Assembly: GCF_009695865.1 (NCBI RefSeq)
Contig: NZ_VUNB01000002.1
Location: forward strand, 291,537-355,536
Direction: 5' to 3'
DNA length: 64,000 nucleotides
DNA from: Allobaileyella intestinalis
GTDB lineage: Bacteria > Bacillota > Clostridia > Peptostreptococcales > Anaerovoracaceae
A program made the position numbers and the translations under genes. The notes under the pieces are model-generated. The model was given only the letters and a program-made list of their open reading frames with translations, did no database searches and was not told the DNA's origin. This document shows positions 55,636 to 63,769 of the stretch, one piece after another (within the stretch, counting starts at the first letter, position 1; the number at the start of each line of letters is the position of its first letter).

Positions 55636-56211
55636 TTAGAGAACTCCGATGCCTTCAAGGAGAATCTTCAGCCCCAGGAGAACCAGTATTATTCCCCCGG
55701 CAATCTCTGCCTTGCGTTTGAATTTTTCCCCGAAGAAGTGACCGATGTATATGCCTGCCAGAGAGATGATGAAAGTGGTAACTCCAATCATAGAAACGGA
55801 AAGGCCGATGCTGATTCCCTTTATCATGGCCAGTGAAATACCTACGGCCAGTGCGTCGATGCTGGTGGCAACTGCCAGTCCCGTAAGCTCAAGGTAGTTC
55901 ATTGCGAATTCCTGACAGGCGCATCCATCTTCATCATCACATTTAACGGCTTCCACAATGGCCTTGATTCCTATGAGGGCCAGGAGGATAAAGGCAATCC
56001 AGTGGTCGTAGTCTGCGATTATACCTATGAACTGCCTGCCCAGGTAGAAGCCAATAAGTGGCATGAACGCCTGGAAGCCTCCGAAAAAAAGAGCGATTAT
56101 TGAGCCGTTCTTGAGTATGTTTTTCCTCATCTGAAGACCCTTGGTGATTGAAACGGCAAAGGCATCCATGGCCAGACCTGCACCCAGCAGAATTATTTCG
56201 ATTATAGACAT
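55636..56211 (-). CDS. mntP: Manganese efflux pump MntP
   Basis: This 191-residue membrane protein has six predicted helices. It has two family repeats, each with GLAMDAFAVSITKG (about 12-25) and ATSIDALAVGISLAM (about 115-129), with the conserved aspartates for Mn2+. A cysteine- and acid-rich cytoplasmic loop CDDEDGCACQEF lies between the halves. It exports Mn2+ to limit toxicity. The upstream region does not show a clear yybP-ykoY (Mn2+) riboswitch. On the minus strand a TATAAT (56315-56320) lies about 100 bp upstream without a convincing -35 box. Confidence 0.94.
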   Translation of the reverse strand: MSIIEIILLGAGLAMDAFAVSITKGLQMRKNILKNGSIIALFFGGFQAFMPLIGFYLGRQFIGIIADYDHWIAFILLALIGIKAIVEAVKCDDEDGCACQEFAMNYLELTGLAVATSIDALAVGISLAMIKGISIGLSVSMIGVTTFIISLAGIYIGHFFGEKFKRKAEIAGGIILVLLGLKILLEGIGVL

Positions 56212-56399
56212 GTGGTTTCCTCTTTTTTCCGGTATTCTGGAATTGATGCAATAACTTAGTTTCTTTCTGTGTCCGGTTCTTTATATGGTTTCGGACTGTC
56301 AGACAATGGAGGCTATTATAGCATAATTCGTGACCAGGGAAACTGTTTGCCAGGATGTTTTGTATTTTTGTAAATGCCACAAATTATTTGTAAAAACCG

Positions 56400-56429
56400 T
56401 TGACTTTGTACAATAAAAATTGTTATATT
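56400..56429 (+). promoter_or_regulatory. Promoter of the lysine-riboswitch transcript
   Basis: TTGACT (56400-56405) and TATATT (56424-56429), 18-bp spacer. Confidence 0.7.
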
Positions 56430-56451
56430 AGATAAGCCATTTGAATAATAC

Positions 56452-56665
56452 CTGACTCGATAGAGGTTGCGGCGATCAAGATTAGTCACCGGCAATAGTC
56501 AAAGGGAGACTGCCGGGAGATGAAAGGGGGAGCCGCCGAAGATTACCATGGACCCTTAACATGGAGATCTGGGCCGTCATACAATATATGACGTACTGTC
56601 ACATCGGGACGTGCAAGAGGCACCGTCTGTGTGGAGCGCTATCAATGGTCTGAGGTGATTGCGGA
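56452..56665 (+). ncRNA. Lysine riboswitch (L box)
   Basis: Conserved elements appear in order: AGAGGTTGCGGCGATCAAGA (P1/P2 start, loop E and turn region), AGTCACCGG, GGGAGACTGCCGGGAGATGA, AAGGGGGAGCCGCCGAAG, the P3/P4 arms, and CTGGGCCGTCA, followed by the closing TCTGAGGTGATTGCGG segment. The P1 strand near the beginning can pair with the region near 56650-56665. Position directly before a transporter gene and a terminator fits lysine-dependent premature termination. A covariance search would confirm and set exact ends. Confidence 0.88.
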
Positions 56666-56683
56666 TACCGTAATTGTTTACTT

Positions 56684-56721
56684 GCCATGGATACGTTTCA
56701 GACGTTATTCATGGCTTTTTA
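56684..56721 (+). terminator. Riboswitch expression-platform terminator
   Basis: GCCATGGATACGT pairs with ACGTTATTCATGGC, followed by TTTTT. It lies between the riboswitch and nhaC. Confidence 0.85.
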
Positions 56722-56809
56722 GTTGTTAAGGATTCTTACAGAAACCAGGGGAACCCGGAAATAACATGGAGAAACAATTACTTTTTCACATTTATCTGGA
56801 GGTTATCAA

Positions 56810-58456
56810 ATGAGTACACGAACAAACAGGAGCAGGGTCATATACATTATCGGCCTTGCCATTCTCATGGTCAGCGGATTCACTGCCTTTACCATGGCCG
56901 GCGACGGAAAGCCGGCACTTTACGCCACATGGGTGTCCATTCTTCCGCCTGTTGTTGCCATAGGACTGGCTTTAATAACTAAGGAAGTATACAGCTCCCT
57001 TTTCCTGGGAGTTCTTACAGGAGCTGTGTTGTACGCAGGACCGAGTTTTTCGGGAATCATTAACAGGCTGCTCAATGACGGAATCGTAGCATCCCTGACA
57101 GATACAGGCAACATGGGAATCATCGTTTTCCTGGTGGTTCTGGGAATCATGGTTTCGCTGATGAACCTGTCCGGCGGTTCAAGGGCTTTCGGACAGTGGG
57201 CTATGAAGAGAATCAAGACAAGACAGGGTGCTGAGATCGCAACTATCGTTCTTGGAATGCTGATTTTCGTAGACGATTATTTCAACTGCCTCACTGTTGG
57301 ATCAGTTATGAAGCCTCTTACAGATGAATACAAGATTTCAAGAGCTAAGCTGGCATATCTGATCGATGCCACAGCTGCACCGGTTTGCATTCTTGCTCCT
57401 ATCTCTTCCTGGGCTGCTGCAGTTTCAGGATTTGTAAAGGGTCAGAACGGATTGAGCGTGTTTATTCAGGCTATTCCTTTCAATTTCTACGCAATACTGA
57501 CAATCGTCATGCTGTTTTCACTGGTAATCATGAATTTCGATTACAGCAAGATGGCTGTCTATGAGAGAAATGCTATAGAAAACGGTGACCTTTTCACAGT
57601 AAGAGACGAGAACGCCATCAATGCAGAGAAGGCAGAGGAGAATGCAGGAACCCACGGCAAGGTTATCGACCTGATGTTCCCGGTTATCGTTCTCATTATC
57701 TGCTGCGTAATCGGCATGGTATATACTGGAGGATTCTTCAGCGGCACAGATTTCGTAACAGCCTTTGCTAACTGCAGTGCTGCCCAGTCTCTTTCAATGG
57801 GAAGCCTTGTGGCCCTTATTATTTCAATAATATTCTATGTAGTCAGAGGAACAATTTCTTTCACAGGATGCATGAACTGTGTTCCTGAAGGATTCAAGTC
57901 AATGGTATCTCCAATTCTGGTTCTGACTTTTGCATGGTCGCTGAAGGTTATGACAGATGGCCTGGGACTTGCAAAATTCATCAGCGGACTTGTAAGCGGC
58001 GGAATGCTGGTTTCACTGTTCCCTGCTATCATCTTCCTGATTGCATGCGGCCTGGGAATCGCCTCTGGAACATCATGGGGCACTTTCGGAATCCTGATTC
58101 CAATTGCACTGGCAATTACCGAGGCTTATCCTGACATGACAATCATAGTAATCTCAGCCTGCCTGGCAGGTGGTGTGTGCGGAGACCACTGCTCACCAAT
58201 TTCGGATACAACTATCATGTCCTCTGCAGGAGCTGCATGTAATCACATCAGCCACGTTGAGACCCAGATGCCTTACGCAATGACTGTAATGTGCGTATCA
58301 GCAGTTACCTTCCTTGTTGCAGGATTTACAAAGAGCGCATTTATCTCACTTCCTGTAGGAATCGTTCTGATGATCGGAACGCTGGCATTCCTCAAGAAGA
58401 GAGCTCACGTTACAGAGATCGTTGAAAGATCATCTGCAGAAGCAGAGAATGCTTAA
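56810..58456 (+). CDS. NhaC-family antiporter, probably lysine transporter
   Basis: This 548-residue membrane protein has about 11-12 helices and the NhaC family pattern: IFVDDYFNCLTVG (acid-rich membrane motif), DATAAPVCILAPISSWAA, SGTSWGTFGILIPIALA and GGVCGDHCSPISDTTIMSSAGAACNH. NhaC proteins are mostly Na+/H+ antiporters, but homologs behind lysine riboswitches have been proposed to carry lysine. Here the riboswitch 90 bp upstream makes lysine uptake (or exchange) the best guess. TGGAGG precedes the ATG. A bidirectional terminator follows. Confidence 0.9.
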   Translation: MSTRTNRSRVIYIIGLAILMVSGFTAFTMAGDGKPALYATWVSILPPVVAIGLALITKEVYSSLFLGVLTGAVLYAGPSFSGIINRLLNDGIVASLTDTGNMGIIVFLVVLGIMVSLMNLSGGSRAFGQWAMKRIKTRQGAEIATIVLGMLIFVDDYFNCLTVGSVMKPLTDEYKISRAKLAYLIDATAAPVCILAPISSWAAAVSGFVKGQNGLSVFIQAIPFNFYAILTIVMLFSLVIMNFDYSKMAVYERNAIENGDLFTVRDENAINAEKAEENAGTHGKVIDLMFPVIVLIICCVIGMVYTGGFFSGTDFVTAFANCSAAQSLSMGSLVALIISIIFYVVRGTISFTGCMNCVPEGFKSMVSPILVLTFAWSLKVMTDGLGLAKFISGLVSGGMLVSLFPAIIFLIACGLGIASGTSWGTFGILIPIALAITEAYPDMTIIVISACLAGGVCGDHCSPISDTTIMSSAGAACNHISHVETQMPYAMTVMCVSAVTFLVAGFTKSAFISLPVGIVLMIGTLAFLKKRAHVTEIVERSSAEAENA

Positions 58457-58491
58457 AAAAGCCAGATACGAAAAGTTTAATTGATACACTT

Positions 58492-58536
58492 AAAAGGACC
58501 GTTTCACCTGAATAGAAGTGAAACGGTCCTTTTGTT
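58492..58536. terminator. Bidirectional terminator between nhaC and the L,D-transpeptidase gene
   Basis: AAAAGGACCGTTTCAC and GTGAAACGGTCCTTTT are exact complements around CTGAATAGAA, with A-run and T-run on the two sides. Confidence 0.92.
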
Positions 58537-58548
58537 TTGTTCTGATTA

Positions 58549-59553
58549 TCATTCTATTACCACCGGCGTACCTACTTCCAGCATGCTGTACAACTGGGCT
58601 GCATATGATGAAGGCATGTTTATGCATCCGTGGGAACCGCTGTACCTGTAAATGTTTCCGCCGAAGGCTCCTCTCCACGGAGCGTCGTGGAACCCTACCT
58701 GGCCGCCGATAAAAGGCATCCAGTATGTTACCGGGCTTTCGTAATCCTCGCCTTTCAAGGTGATGTTCATACACTTCCAGTTCACCATGAAAACTCCCTT
58801 AGGAGTGCTGTGGCCTGCTGAGACGTTTCCTGTAACCACAGGACAGGAAAGAACTGCTTTTCCATCTTTAAAGTAGGTGAGGTGCTGCTCGCCGGTGTTC
58901 ACATACACATATGTAGTGTTCAGTCCGTATCCTGGCTTCAGAACGTGGACCACTGCTGTCTTCTCGGTCTTGTTCCCGTTGGAGTCCGTTGCGGTGGCGT
59001 AAACCTTGTAATCTCCTGGCTCGTCCTCGTTTACTGATGATGAGTCAATGTGAAGATCAAGTCCGGAACCATCGTCTACAGCCTGAAACATGGAGTTGTA
59101 GTCAGGGTCGTTGCTGAATCCTCTGAGGGTGCTTTCAGCCATGCCGGCTATGATGGTCATGTCTTCAGCCCTGGTGAATTCCGGCGCCTTGTGGTCTCTC
59201 ACCTTAATATAAAATGTCCGGTACTTCCTTCCGTTATAATTAATGGTAAGTTTGTAATCACCTGGCTTGTCGTAGGCTGCGCCTGGAACCTTTACTCCAT
59301 CGTATTCAATAGATGAATGCTTCCTTATATAGGCCTTCTCTTCGTCTGTCATGCCGGACATATCTGCATATGAGTCTATATCAGTGGGGACAGGGAATCC
59401 GTATTCTATATCCAGGTTCTGGTAGGCGTACTTAGCCTTGATCTTCAGAGCAGGAGAGCAAGAAGAACAAGATAAAGCAACAGCCGCAGCCAAGGCAAGA
59501 AGGAATATTATTTTTACTGTGGATGAATGGGTGAATCGTTTCGCTTTATTCAT
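58549..59553 (-). CDS. L,D-transpeptidase (YkuD domain) with Ig-like domains, exported
   Basis: This 334-residue protein is exported. An N-terminal hydrophobic segment (VKIIFLLALAAAVALSCSSC, about 13-32) is a signal peptide, possibly of lipoprotein type because cysteines follow, but the lipobox is weak. Two bacterial Ig-like modules follow, around residues 55-115 (KVPGAAYDKPGDYKLTIN) and 125-205 (DEPGDYKVYATATDSNGN). The YkuD catalytic domain (about 210-334) has STPKGVF, GFHDAPWRG and the SHGCINM motif with the active cysteine. It makes 3-3 peptidoglycan cross-links or links protein to the wall. Terminator at 58492-58536 lies just after its stop. Confidence 0.9.
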   Translation of the reverse strand: MNKAKRFTHSSTVKIIFLLALAAAVALSCSSCSPALKIKAKYAYQNLDIEYGFPVPTDIDSYADMSGMTDEEKAYIRKHSSIEYDGVKVPGAAYDKPGDYKLTINYNGRKYRTFYIKVRDHKAPEFTRAEDMTIIAGMAESTLRGFSNDPDYNSMFQAVDDGSGLDLHIDSSSVNEDEPGDYKVYATATDSNGNKTEKTAVVHVLKPGYGLNTTYVYVNTGEQHLTYFKDGKAVLSCPVVTGNVSAGHSTPKGVFMVNWKCMNITLKGEDYESPVTYWMPFIGGQVGFHDAPWRGAFGGNIYRYSGSHGCINMPSSYAAQLYSMLEVGTPVVIE

Positions 59554-59640
59554 ACAAAATTACCAATTATCAGATTCAAAGCACGTCTGGAAATTATATA
59601 ATAGAGAAGCACAATATGGAAGAGCGAAAGGAAAACAGCT

Positions 59641-60351
59641 ATGGACGTAATTGAAGGAAAAGAGCTGGAGCTCATCCTGGACTCCAGAGAAGAAGGAAAA
59701 AGACTTGATCTGAGAGACCGCTACATCGCCAACGCCAATCTGGCAGGCAGAGACCTGCGGAACATAGACTTTTCAGGCTCCACTCTTGAAAAAGTAGATC
59801 TCACAGGGGCGGACATGGACGGCGACAACGTACACAAAGTGTGGTTCAAAGACTGTCCAATGCACGGAGTGAAGCTGACCAACTGTGATGCAACTGAGGC
59901 GACTTTCCGGTGGATAGACCTGACGGACGGAGATATATCCGGCACCAATATTTTCAGTTCCCTGCTGGAATATGCCAAACTGGACGGGCTGAAATATGAC
60001 GACAGAACTCAGTACTACAAGCTCAGGTGCCCTGAGACGGGGCCTTTTATTGGCTGGAAATGCTGTACAGAATGGAGGGTGGTGCAGCTCCTCATTCCTG
60101 CAGACGCAAAGAGGGTGTCGGCAACTGCCAATACATGCCGGTGCAGCAAGGCAAAAGTTCTTTCCATCAAGAGCATCGACGAGACCATTAAGTACGACTG
60201 GGCTCAGTCTACAGTTGACCCTGATTTTTACTATGAGACCGGAAAATGGGTTTATCCCAGCAGCTTCGAGGAAGACCGGTGGAAGGATTCTTCTCCGGGA
60301 ATCCACTTCTTCATGGAAAGGCAGGAGTGTGTGGATTACCAGACCAAATAG
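59641..60351 (+). CDS. Pentapeptide-repeat protein with C-terminal DUF5758-like domain
   Basis: This 236-residue protein has pentapeptide-type A(D/N)LxX repeats in its N-terminal half (ANANLAGRDLRNIDFSGSTLEKVDLTGADMDG, residues ~28-105), forming a right-handed beta-helix. The C-terminal half has GPFIGWKCCTEWRVVQLLIPADAKR, CRCSKAKVLSI and SFEEDRWKDSSPGIHFFMERQECVDY, which I associate with DUF5758. Function unknown. A GAAAGGA lies before the ATG and a perfect TATAAT (59597-59602) upstream has a weak -35. Confidence 0.8.
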   Translation: MDVIEGKELELILDSREEGKRLDLRDRYIANANLAGRDLRNIDFSGSTLEKVDLTGADMDGDNVHKVWFKDCPMHGVKLTNCDATEATFRWIDLTDGDISGTNIFSSLLEYAKLDGLKYDDRTQYYKLRCPETGPFIGWKCCTEWRVVQLLIPADAKRVSATANTCRCSKAKVLSIKSIDETIKYDWAQSTVDPDFYYETGKWVYPSSFEEDRWKDSSPGIHFFMERQECVDYQTK

Positions 60352-60401
60352 GACCGGGTTATGCATGATATAAGAGATCACTGTCTTTAATTAATGGAAT
60401 A

Positions 60402-60425
60402 AACTGTGTTATAATTAACACAGTT
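60402..60425 (+). promoter_or_regulatory. Palindromic operator overlapping the ptb promoter (Rex-like)
   Basis: AACTGTGTTA (60402-60411) and TAACACAGTT (60416-60425) are perfect complements around TAAT. The TATAAT box (60410-60415) lies inside, with a weak TTAATT 17 bp upstream. The core GTTA-N4-TAAC resembles the clostridial redox-sensing Rex site (TTGTTAANNNNTTAACAA). A repressor bound here would block the -10 box. The 100-nt leader that follows can fold but matches no riboswitch I know. Confidence 0.6.
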
Positions 60426-60526
60426 ATGGGGTTCTGTACTCCGCCGGTAGGAAACCTTTCTTATCCGGTGAAGGCACACTGTCCCCGGCTGATTTTTCAT
60501 GAAAAGTTAAATAAGGAGATTTTAAA

Positions 60527-61435
60527 ATGGCTTTCAAGAATTTTGAAGAAATGGCAGCTGCTGTAAAGGCACATCCTGTTACAAAGAGACTGGTACTCTG
60601 CTGTGCTCACGATCCTCACTCACTGGAGGCTGTTAACGAGGCAGTTAAGGACGGCATGATCAAGGCTGTTCTGGTAGGTAAGGAAGAGGAAATCAAGAAG
60701 CTCATCGCTGAGGGCGGATATGATGCCATTGCTGATGCTAAGATCTACAACGAGGAAGACGATGTTGAAGCAGCTAAGAAGGCTGTAAGCCTGATCAGAG
60801 AGGGCGAGGGAGACTTCCTCATGAAGGGCCGCATGCAGACTGCAGATCTTCTGAAGCAGGTTGTTAACAAGGAGACTGGACTGAACCTGGGCAAGACAAT
60901 GTCACACGTTGGTCTGTTCGAGGTACCTACATACCACAAGGTTGCAGTTCTCACTGACGGCGGAATGCTCCTTCACCCAACACTGGAGCAGAAGGTTGAT
61001 GTTATCGACAACGCTGTAGATACTCTGAGAGCTATGGGATATGAAGAGCCAAAGGTTGCATGTCTCTGCGCAGCTGAGAAGCTGAACAAGAAGGCTCCTG
61101 AGTCTGTAGATGCAGCTGAGCTGAAGGCAATGAACGAGAGAGGCGAGATCAAGAACTGCGTAGTTGAGGGACCAATCTCCTTCGATATCGCTCTGAACAA
61201 GGAAATCGCTGATTTCAAGGGATTCCAGTCACCAGTTGCCGGTGATGCAGACGTACTGCTGGTACCAAACATGGCTTGCGGAAACATGGTAGGCAAGGCA
61301 TGGACTGTTACAGGAAATGGCAGAATGGCAGGAATCATTGTAGGCGCAAAGGCTCCAGTTGTTCTGGTATCCAGAGGAGCAGGTGCAGACGAGAAGTATT
61401 ATTCAATCGCATTTGCAGCAGCAGCTACAATGTAG
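60527..61435 (+). CDS. ptb: Phosphate butyryltransferase
   Basis: This 302-residue protein of the phosphate acetyl/butyryltransferase fold converts butyryl-CoA and phosphate to butyryl-phosphate, the step before butyrate kinase makes ATP. Blocks: KRLVLCCAHDPHSLEAVNEA, GDFLMKGRMQTADLLKQVV, LSHVGLFEVP-type segment (MSHVGLFEVPTYHKVAVLTDGGM) and LLVPNMACGNMVGKAWTVTG. Length fits Ptb rather than the longer Pta. The partner butyrate kinase gene (buk) that usually follows is absent here. A strong AAGGAG precedes the ATG, and codon use suggests high expression. Confidence 0.9.
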   Translation: MAFKNFEEMAAAVKAHPVTKRLVLCCAHDPHSLEAVNEAVKDGMIKAVLVGKEEEIKKLIAEGGYDAIADAKIYNEEDDVEAAKKAVSLIREGEGDFLMKGRMQTADLLKQVVNKETGLNLGKTMSHVGLFEVPTYHKVAVLTDGGMLLHPTLEQKVDVIDNAVDTLRAMGYEEPKVACLCAAEKLNKKAPESVDAAELKAMNERGEIKNCVVEGPISFDIALNKEIADFKGFQSPVAGDADVLLVPNMACGNMVGKAWTVTGNGRMAGIIVGAKAPVVLVSRGAGADEKYYSIAFAAAATM

Positions 61436-61467
61436 TTTCTGGAAGCCGTACAATTTCGACTTTAGAC

Positions 61468-61492
61468 AGCCGGGCGGAAGCCCGGTTTTTTC
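61468..61492 (+). terminator. Intrinsic terminator after ptb
   Basis: CCGGGC, loop GGAA, GCCCGG and six T residues. Confidence 0.92.
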
Positions 61493-61605
61493 ATTGCAAA
61501 AAAATAATAGGTTCTGCCAGGGCCCGGGGTGTGAGGAGAATGAGGGAAATATGGAATAACAGACTGCTCGTTGTGTGAAGGCTACTAAGAAAATCATCAG
61601 GTTAG

Positions 61606-61614
61606 TGTTATAAT
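61606..61614 (+). promoter_or_regulatory. Extended -10 promoter of pgeF
   Basis: TG-T-TATAAT (extended -10) at 61606-61614, 52 bp before the ATG. No good -35 box, which fits an extended -10 type. Confidence 0.55.
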
Positions 61615-61665
61615 TGGAATCAAGAAAATCCCGGTTCCACAAACCGAGGGAGAAGGGAGACAATT

Positions 61666-62448
61666 ATGGGCACAGCAAATTTTGACAGATATAAAGACAG
61701 GCTCATTTGGGGATATAGCACGAGAAAAGGCGGAATCAGCACTGGGATTTATGAATCCATGAACCTCAGCTTTAACACAGGAGATTCCTTTGTAAATGTA
61801 AGAAAAAATTACGAGCTGTGGGGTGAATCTCTTGGGGTAGATGCCCACAACATGGTTCTGGTTAAACAGACTCACACAGCCAACGTGATTCCCGTGGATA
61901 AAAGCTTCCGGGGAGAGGGGCTGTACAAGCCGTGGAGAACAGATTATGACGGAATGGTTACAAGAGAAAAAGGCCTGGCCCTTGTGACAACCCATGCGGA
62001 CTGTGTGCCTGTGTATATCTTCGATCCTGTGAAAAACGCCATTGCCATGGTCCATGCAGGCTGGAAGGGTACTGTATCTGAAATTCCAAGGCGGGCAGTG
62101 GATACTATGGTGAGGTTCTACGGCTGCGATCCATCGAACATGGTGGCCATGATCGGCCCTTGTATTTCACGGAAAAGGTTCCAGTGTGACAGCGACGTGA
62201 TTGTCAGAGTTAAGGAGATGCTGGTAGACGGGTCGGATCAGTGGAACTTCGACGAGGAAGAGGGAAAATATCATGTTTCCCTTGCGGGACTTAACCGGCT
62301 GGTGCTGGAGGACTGCGGTGTGCCTCACGAAAATATTGACATGAACGACCAGTGCACCTACGACAATGAGGAATTGTATTTTTCCCATAGAAGACAGGGT
62401 CGTGCCAGAGGAGGCCAGGCAGCTCTCCTCATGATGAAGCAGGACTGA
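61666..62448 (+). CDS. pgeF: PgeF/YfiH-family multicopper-oxidase-like protein (purine nucleoside phosphorylase/peptidoglycan editing factor)
   Basis: This 260-residue protein of the DUF152/laccase-domain family has the histidine and cysteine metal ligands: VKQTHTANV, LVTTHADCVPVYIFD, MVHAGWKGTVSEI and MIGPCISRKRFQC. E. coli PgeF edits peptidoglycan precursors by removing wrongly added L-serine, and the family also shows adenosine/purine nucleoside phosphorylase activity, so either role is possible. AAGGGAG precedes the ATG. It has its own promoter and is followed by a hairpin (62493-62519). Confidence 0.9.
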   Translation: MGTANFDRYKDRLIWGYSTRKGGISTGIYESMNLSFNTGDSFVNVRKNYELWGESLGVDAHNMVLVKQTHTANVIPVDKSFRGEGLYKPWRTDYDGMVTREKGLALVTTHADCVPVYIFDPVKNAIAMVHAGWKGTVSEIPRRAVDTMVRFYGCDPSNMVAMIGPCISRKRFQCDSDVIVRVKEMLVDGSDQWNFDEEEGKYHVSLAGLNRLVLEDCGVPHENIDMNDQCTYDNEELYFSHRRQGRARGGQAALLMMKQD

Positions 62449-62492
62449 TCTAAGGGAAATTAAGGAGTCTCCATAACAGCAACAGTGAAATC

Positions 62493-62530
62493 AGGCAGGT
62501 TCATTTACATGTCCTGCCTCTGTTTGTTTG
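62493..62530 (+). terminator. Terminator-like hairpin after pgeF
   Basis: AGGCAGG (62493-62499) and CCTGCCT (62513-62519) pair, followed by CTGTTTGTTTG. Confidence 0.55.
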
Positions 62531-62609
62531 TGGTCAGGTTGAAACTGAAAAATTCTGATGGTATCATAACAGCAGTTTTCTCAAAGGATAGAAGAGAAAG
62601 GATATATAA

Positions 62610-63320
62610 ATGAGAACATTGATGATGTTTGCCAGCATTGCCACAGTGGCGGCGGGCACATTCTGTATAGCAAATTCCACAGTGCCTTTTGCAGGAGCAG
62701 CCTTCGTAATAGGTGTAGTTCTTCTCTTTCTGGGAATATGCGAACTGATAGCAGACAGAGTATATGCCATCAGACATAACACAGAAGAGCTTGATGTAGA
62801 AGGCTTTATTTACATTGTACTGGGAATCGTAATACTCACTGGAATGCTGGCAGAGAATTCTGCAGTTATGGCAACATTCGCCCTCTGGTCTGTAATTGAA
62901 GGACTGAGAACAATGTCCGGAAAGCGGTTCAACCTGAGAGACAATTCAAAAGATGAGAACGTAACCCAGCTTCTTGGTGTTATAACAACAGCCTTTGGAA
63001 TATATATGTTCTTTAATATTGCGCTGTTCAACTTCCCTGTGTTGATGATGGTGGGCATAGTTGTGTTCCTTATTGGAACTAACAGGTTCCTCTTTGCGTT
63101 GAACATCCAGTACAACGCCCCGGAATTCCTCACAGGAACTCACGAGCGTCTTGCAGAAGCTAAAGCCGAGGAAAAGAAAGCTATGGCAAAGGCAAAGGAA
63201 GGCATTAGAGAGACAAATGTTGCAAGGAGAAAAATAGAGCGTCTTAGTCGTGAGGCTGCGAGGGCAGGTAATATGAAGATAGACGACAAGGACAGAAGAA
63301 GATCCCGGGGGAACAGGTAA
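62610..63320 (+). CDS. HdeD/DUF308-like membrane protein
   Basis: This 236-residue protein has six hydrophobic helices (residues ~5-165) arranged as three pairs with short polar turns. The glycine- and aliphatic-rich repeats resemble the DUF308/HdeD family (FVIGVVLLFLGICELIADRV, FIYIVLGIVILTGMLAENS, LMMVGIVVFLIGTNRFLFAL). The last ~65 residues are a charged, lysine/arginine/alanine-rich helix (coiled-coil-like), probably cytoplasmic. Function is unknown; HdeD is linked to acid stress in E. coli. GAAAGGA lies before the ATG. It is the last gene before the rRNA operon. Confidence 0.7.
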   Translation: MRTLMMFASIATVAAGTFCIANSTVPFAGAAFVIGVVLLFLGICELIADRVYAIRHNTEELDVEGFIYIVLGIVILTGMLAENSAVMATFALWSVIEGLRTMSGKRFNLRDNSKDENVTQLLGVITTAFGIYMFFNIALFNFPVLMMVGIVVFLIGTNRFLFALNIQYNAPEFLTGTHERLAEAKAEEKKAMAKAKEGIRETNVARRKIERLSREAARAGNMKIDDKDRRRSRGNR

Positions 63321-63401
63321 GAACCTTTCCTCATTTGGAAAATGATTTGATACATGGTTAAAGTCAAATTAAGGTTCAGTTAATGAATTTGAAAAAAGTA
63401 C

Positions 63402-63430
63402 TTGCAGGATAATCAATCCTGTGGTATCTT
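63402..63430 (+). promoter_or_regulatory. rRNA operon promoter P1
   Basis: TTGCAG (63402-63407) and TATCTT (63425-63430), 17-bp spacer. Confidence 0.7.
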
Positions 63431-63505
63431 AAATAAGTCGTATTTAGCGACCAGTAAACATCGGAACTGACGAACAAATTTCTGAAAAGAAAATAAAAAA
63501 AGTTC

Positions 63506-63534
63506 TTGACAGAGAGTTGATTCCGAGGTATACT
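63506..63534 (+). promoter_or_regulatory. rRNA operon promoter P2
   Basis: TTGACA (63506-63511) and TATACT (63529-63534), 17-bp spacer. The leader between P2 and 16S carries a TTCTTTAAAA element (about 63678-63687) that may be boxA-like, and a hairpin (ATTTAAATGCC GAAA GGCTTTAAAT) at about 63741-63764 just before 16S. Confidence 0.85.
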
Positions 63535-63769
63535 AAACGAGTTGTCGCTTGAAGCGATGACAGCACATTGAAAACTAAATAGTACAAAGAAACCAGTCGA
63601 AAGAACTGTAGCAATACAGACTTAAGACAATGTACATAGCAATCATGAGATGGTAAGTCAAATGGTTCACGTACAATTCTTTAAAACAATGATTTCGAAA
63701 CGAGATCGAGCGCAAAGCGTCAGATCTGAAATCAGGATCGATTTAAATGCCGAAAGGCTTTAAATACAA

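Noticed and set aside
56212..56330. Manganese (yybP-ykoY) riboswitch upstream of mntP
   Set aside because: The conserved core elements of that class could not be found in the ~110-nt leader.
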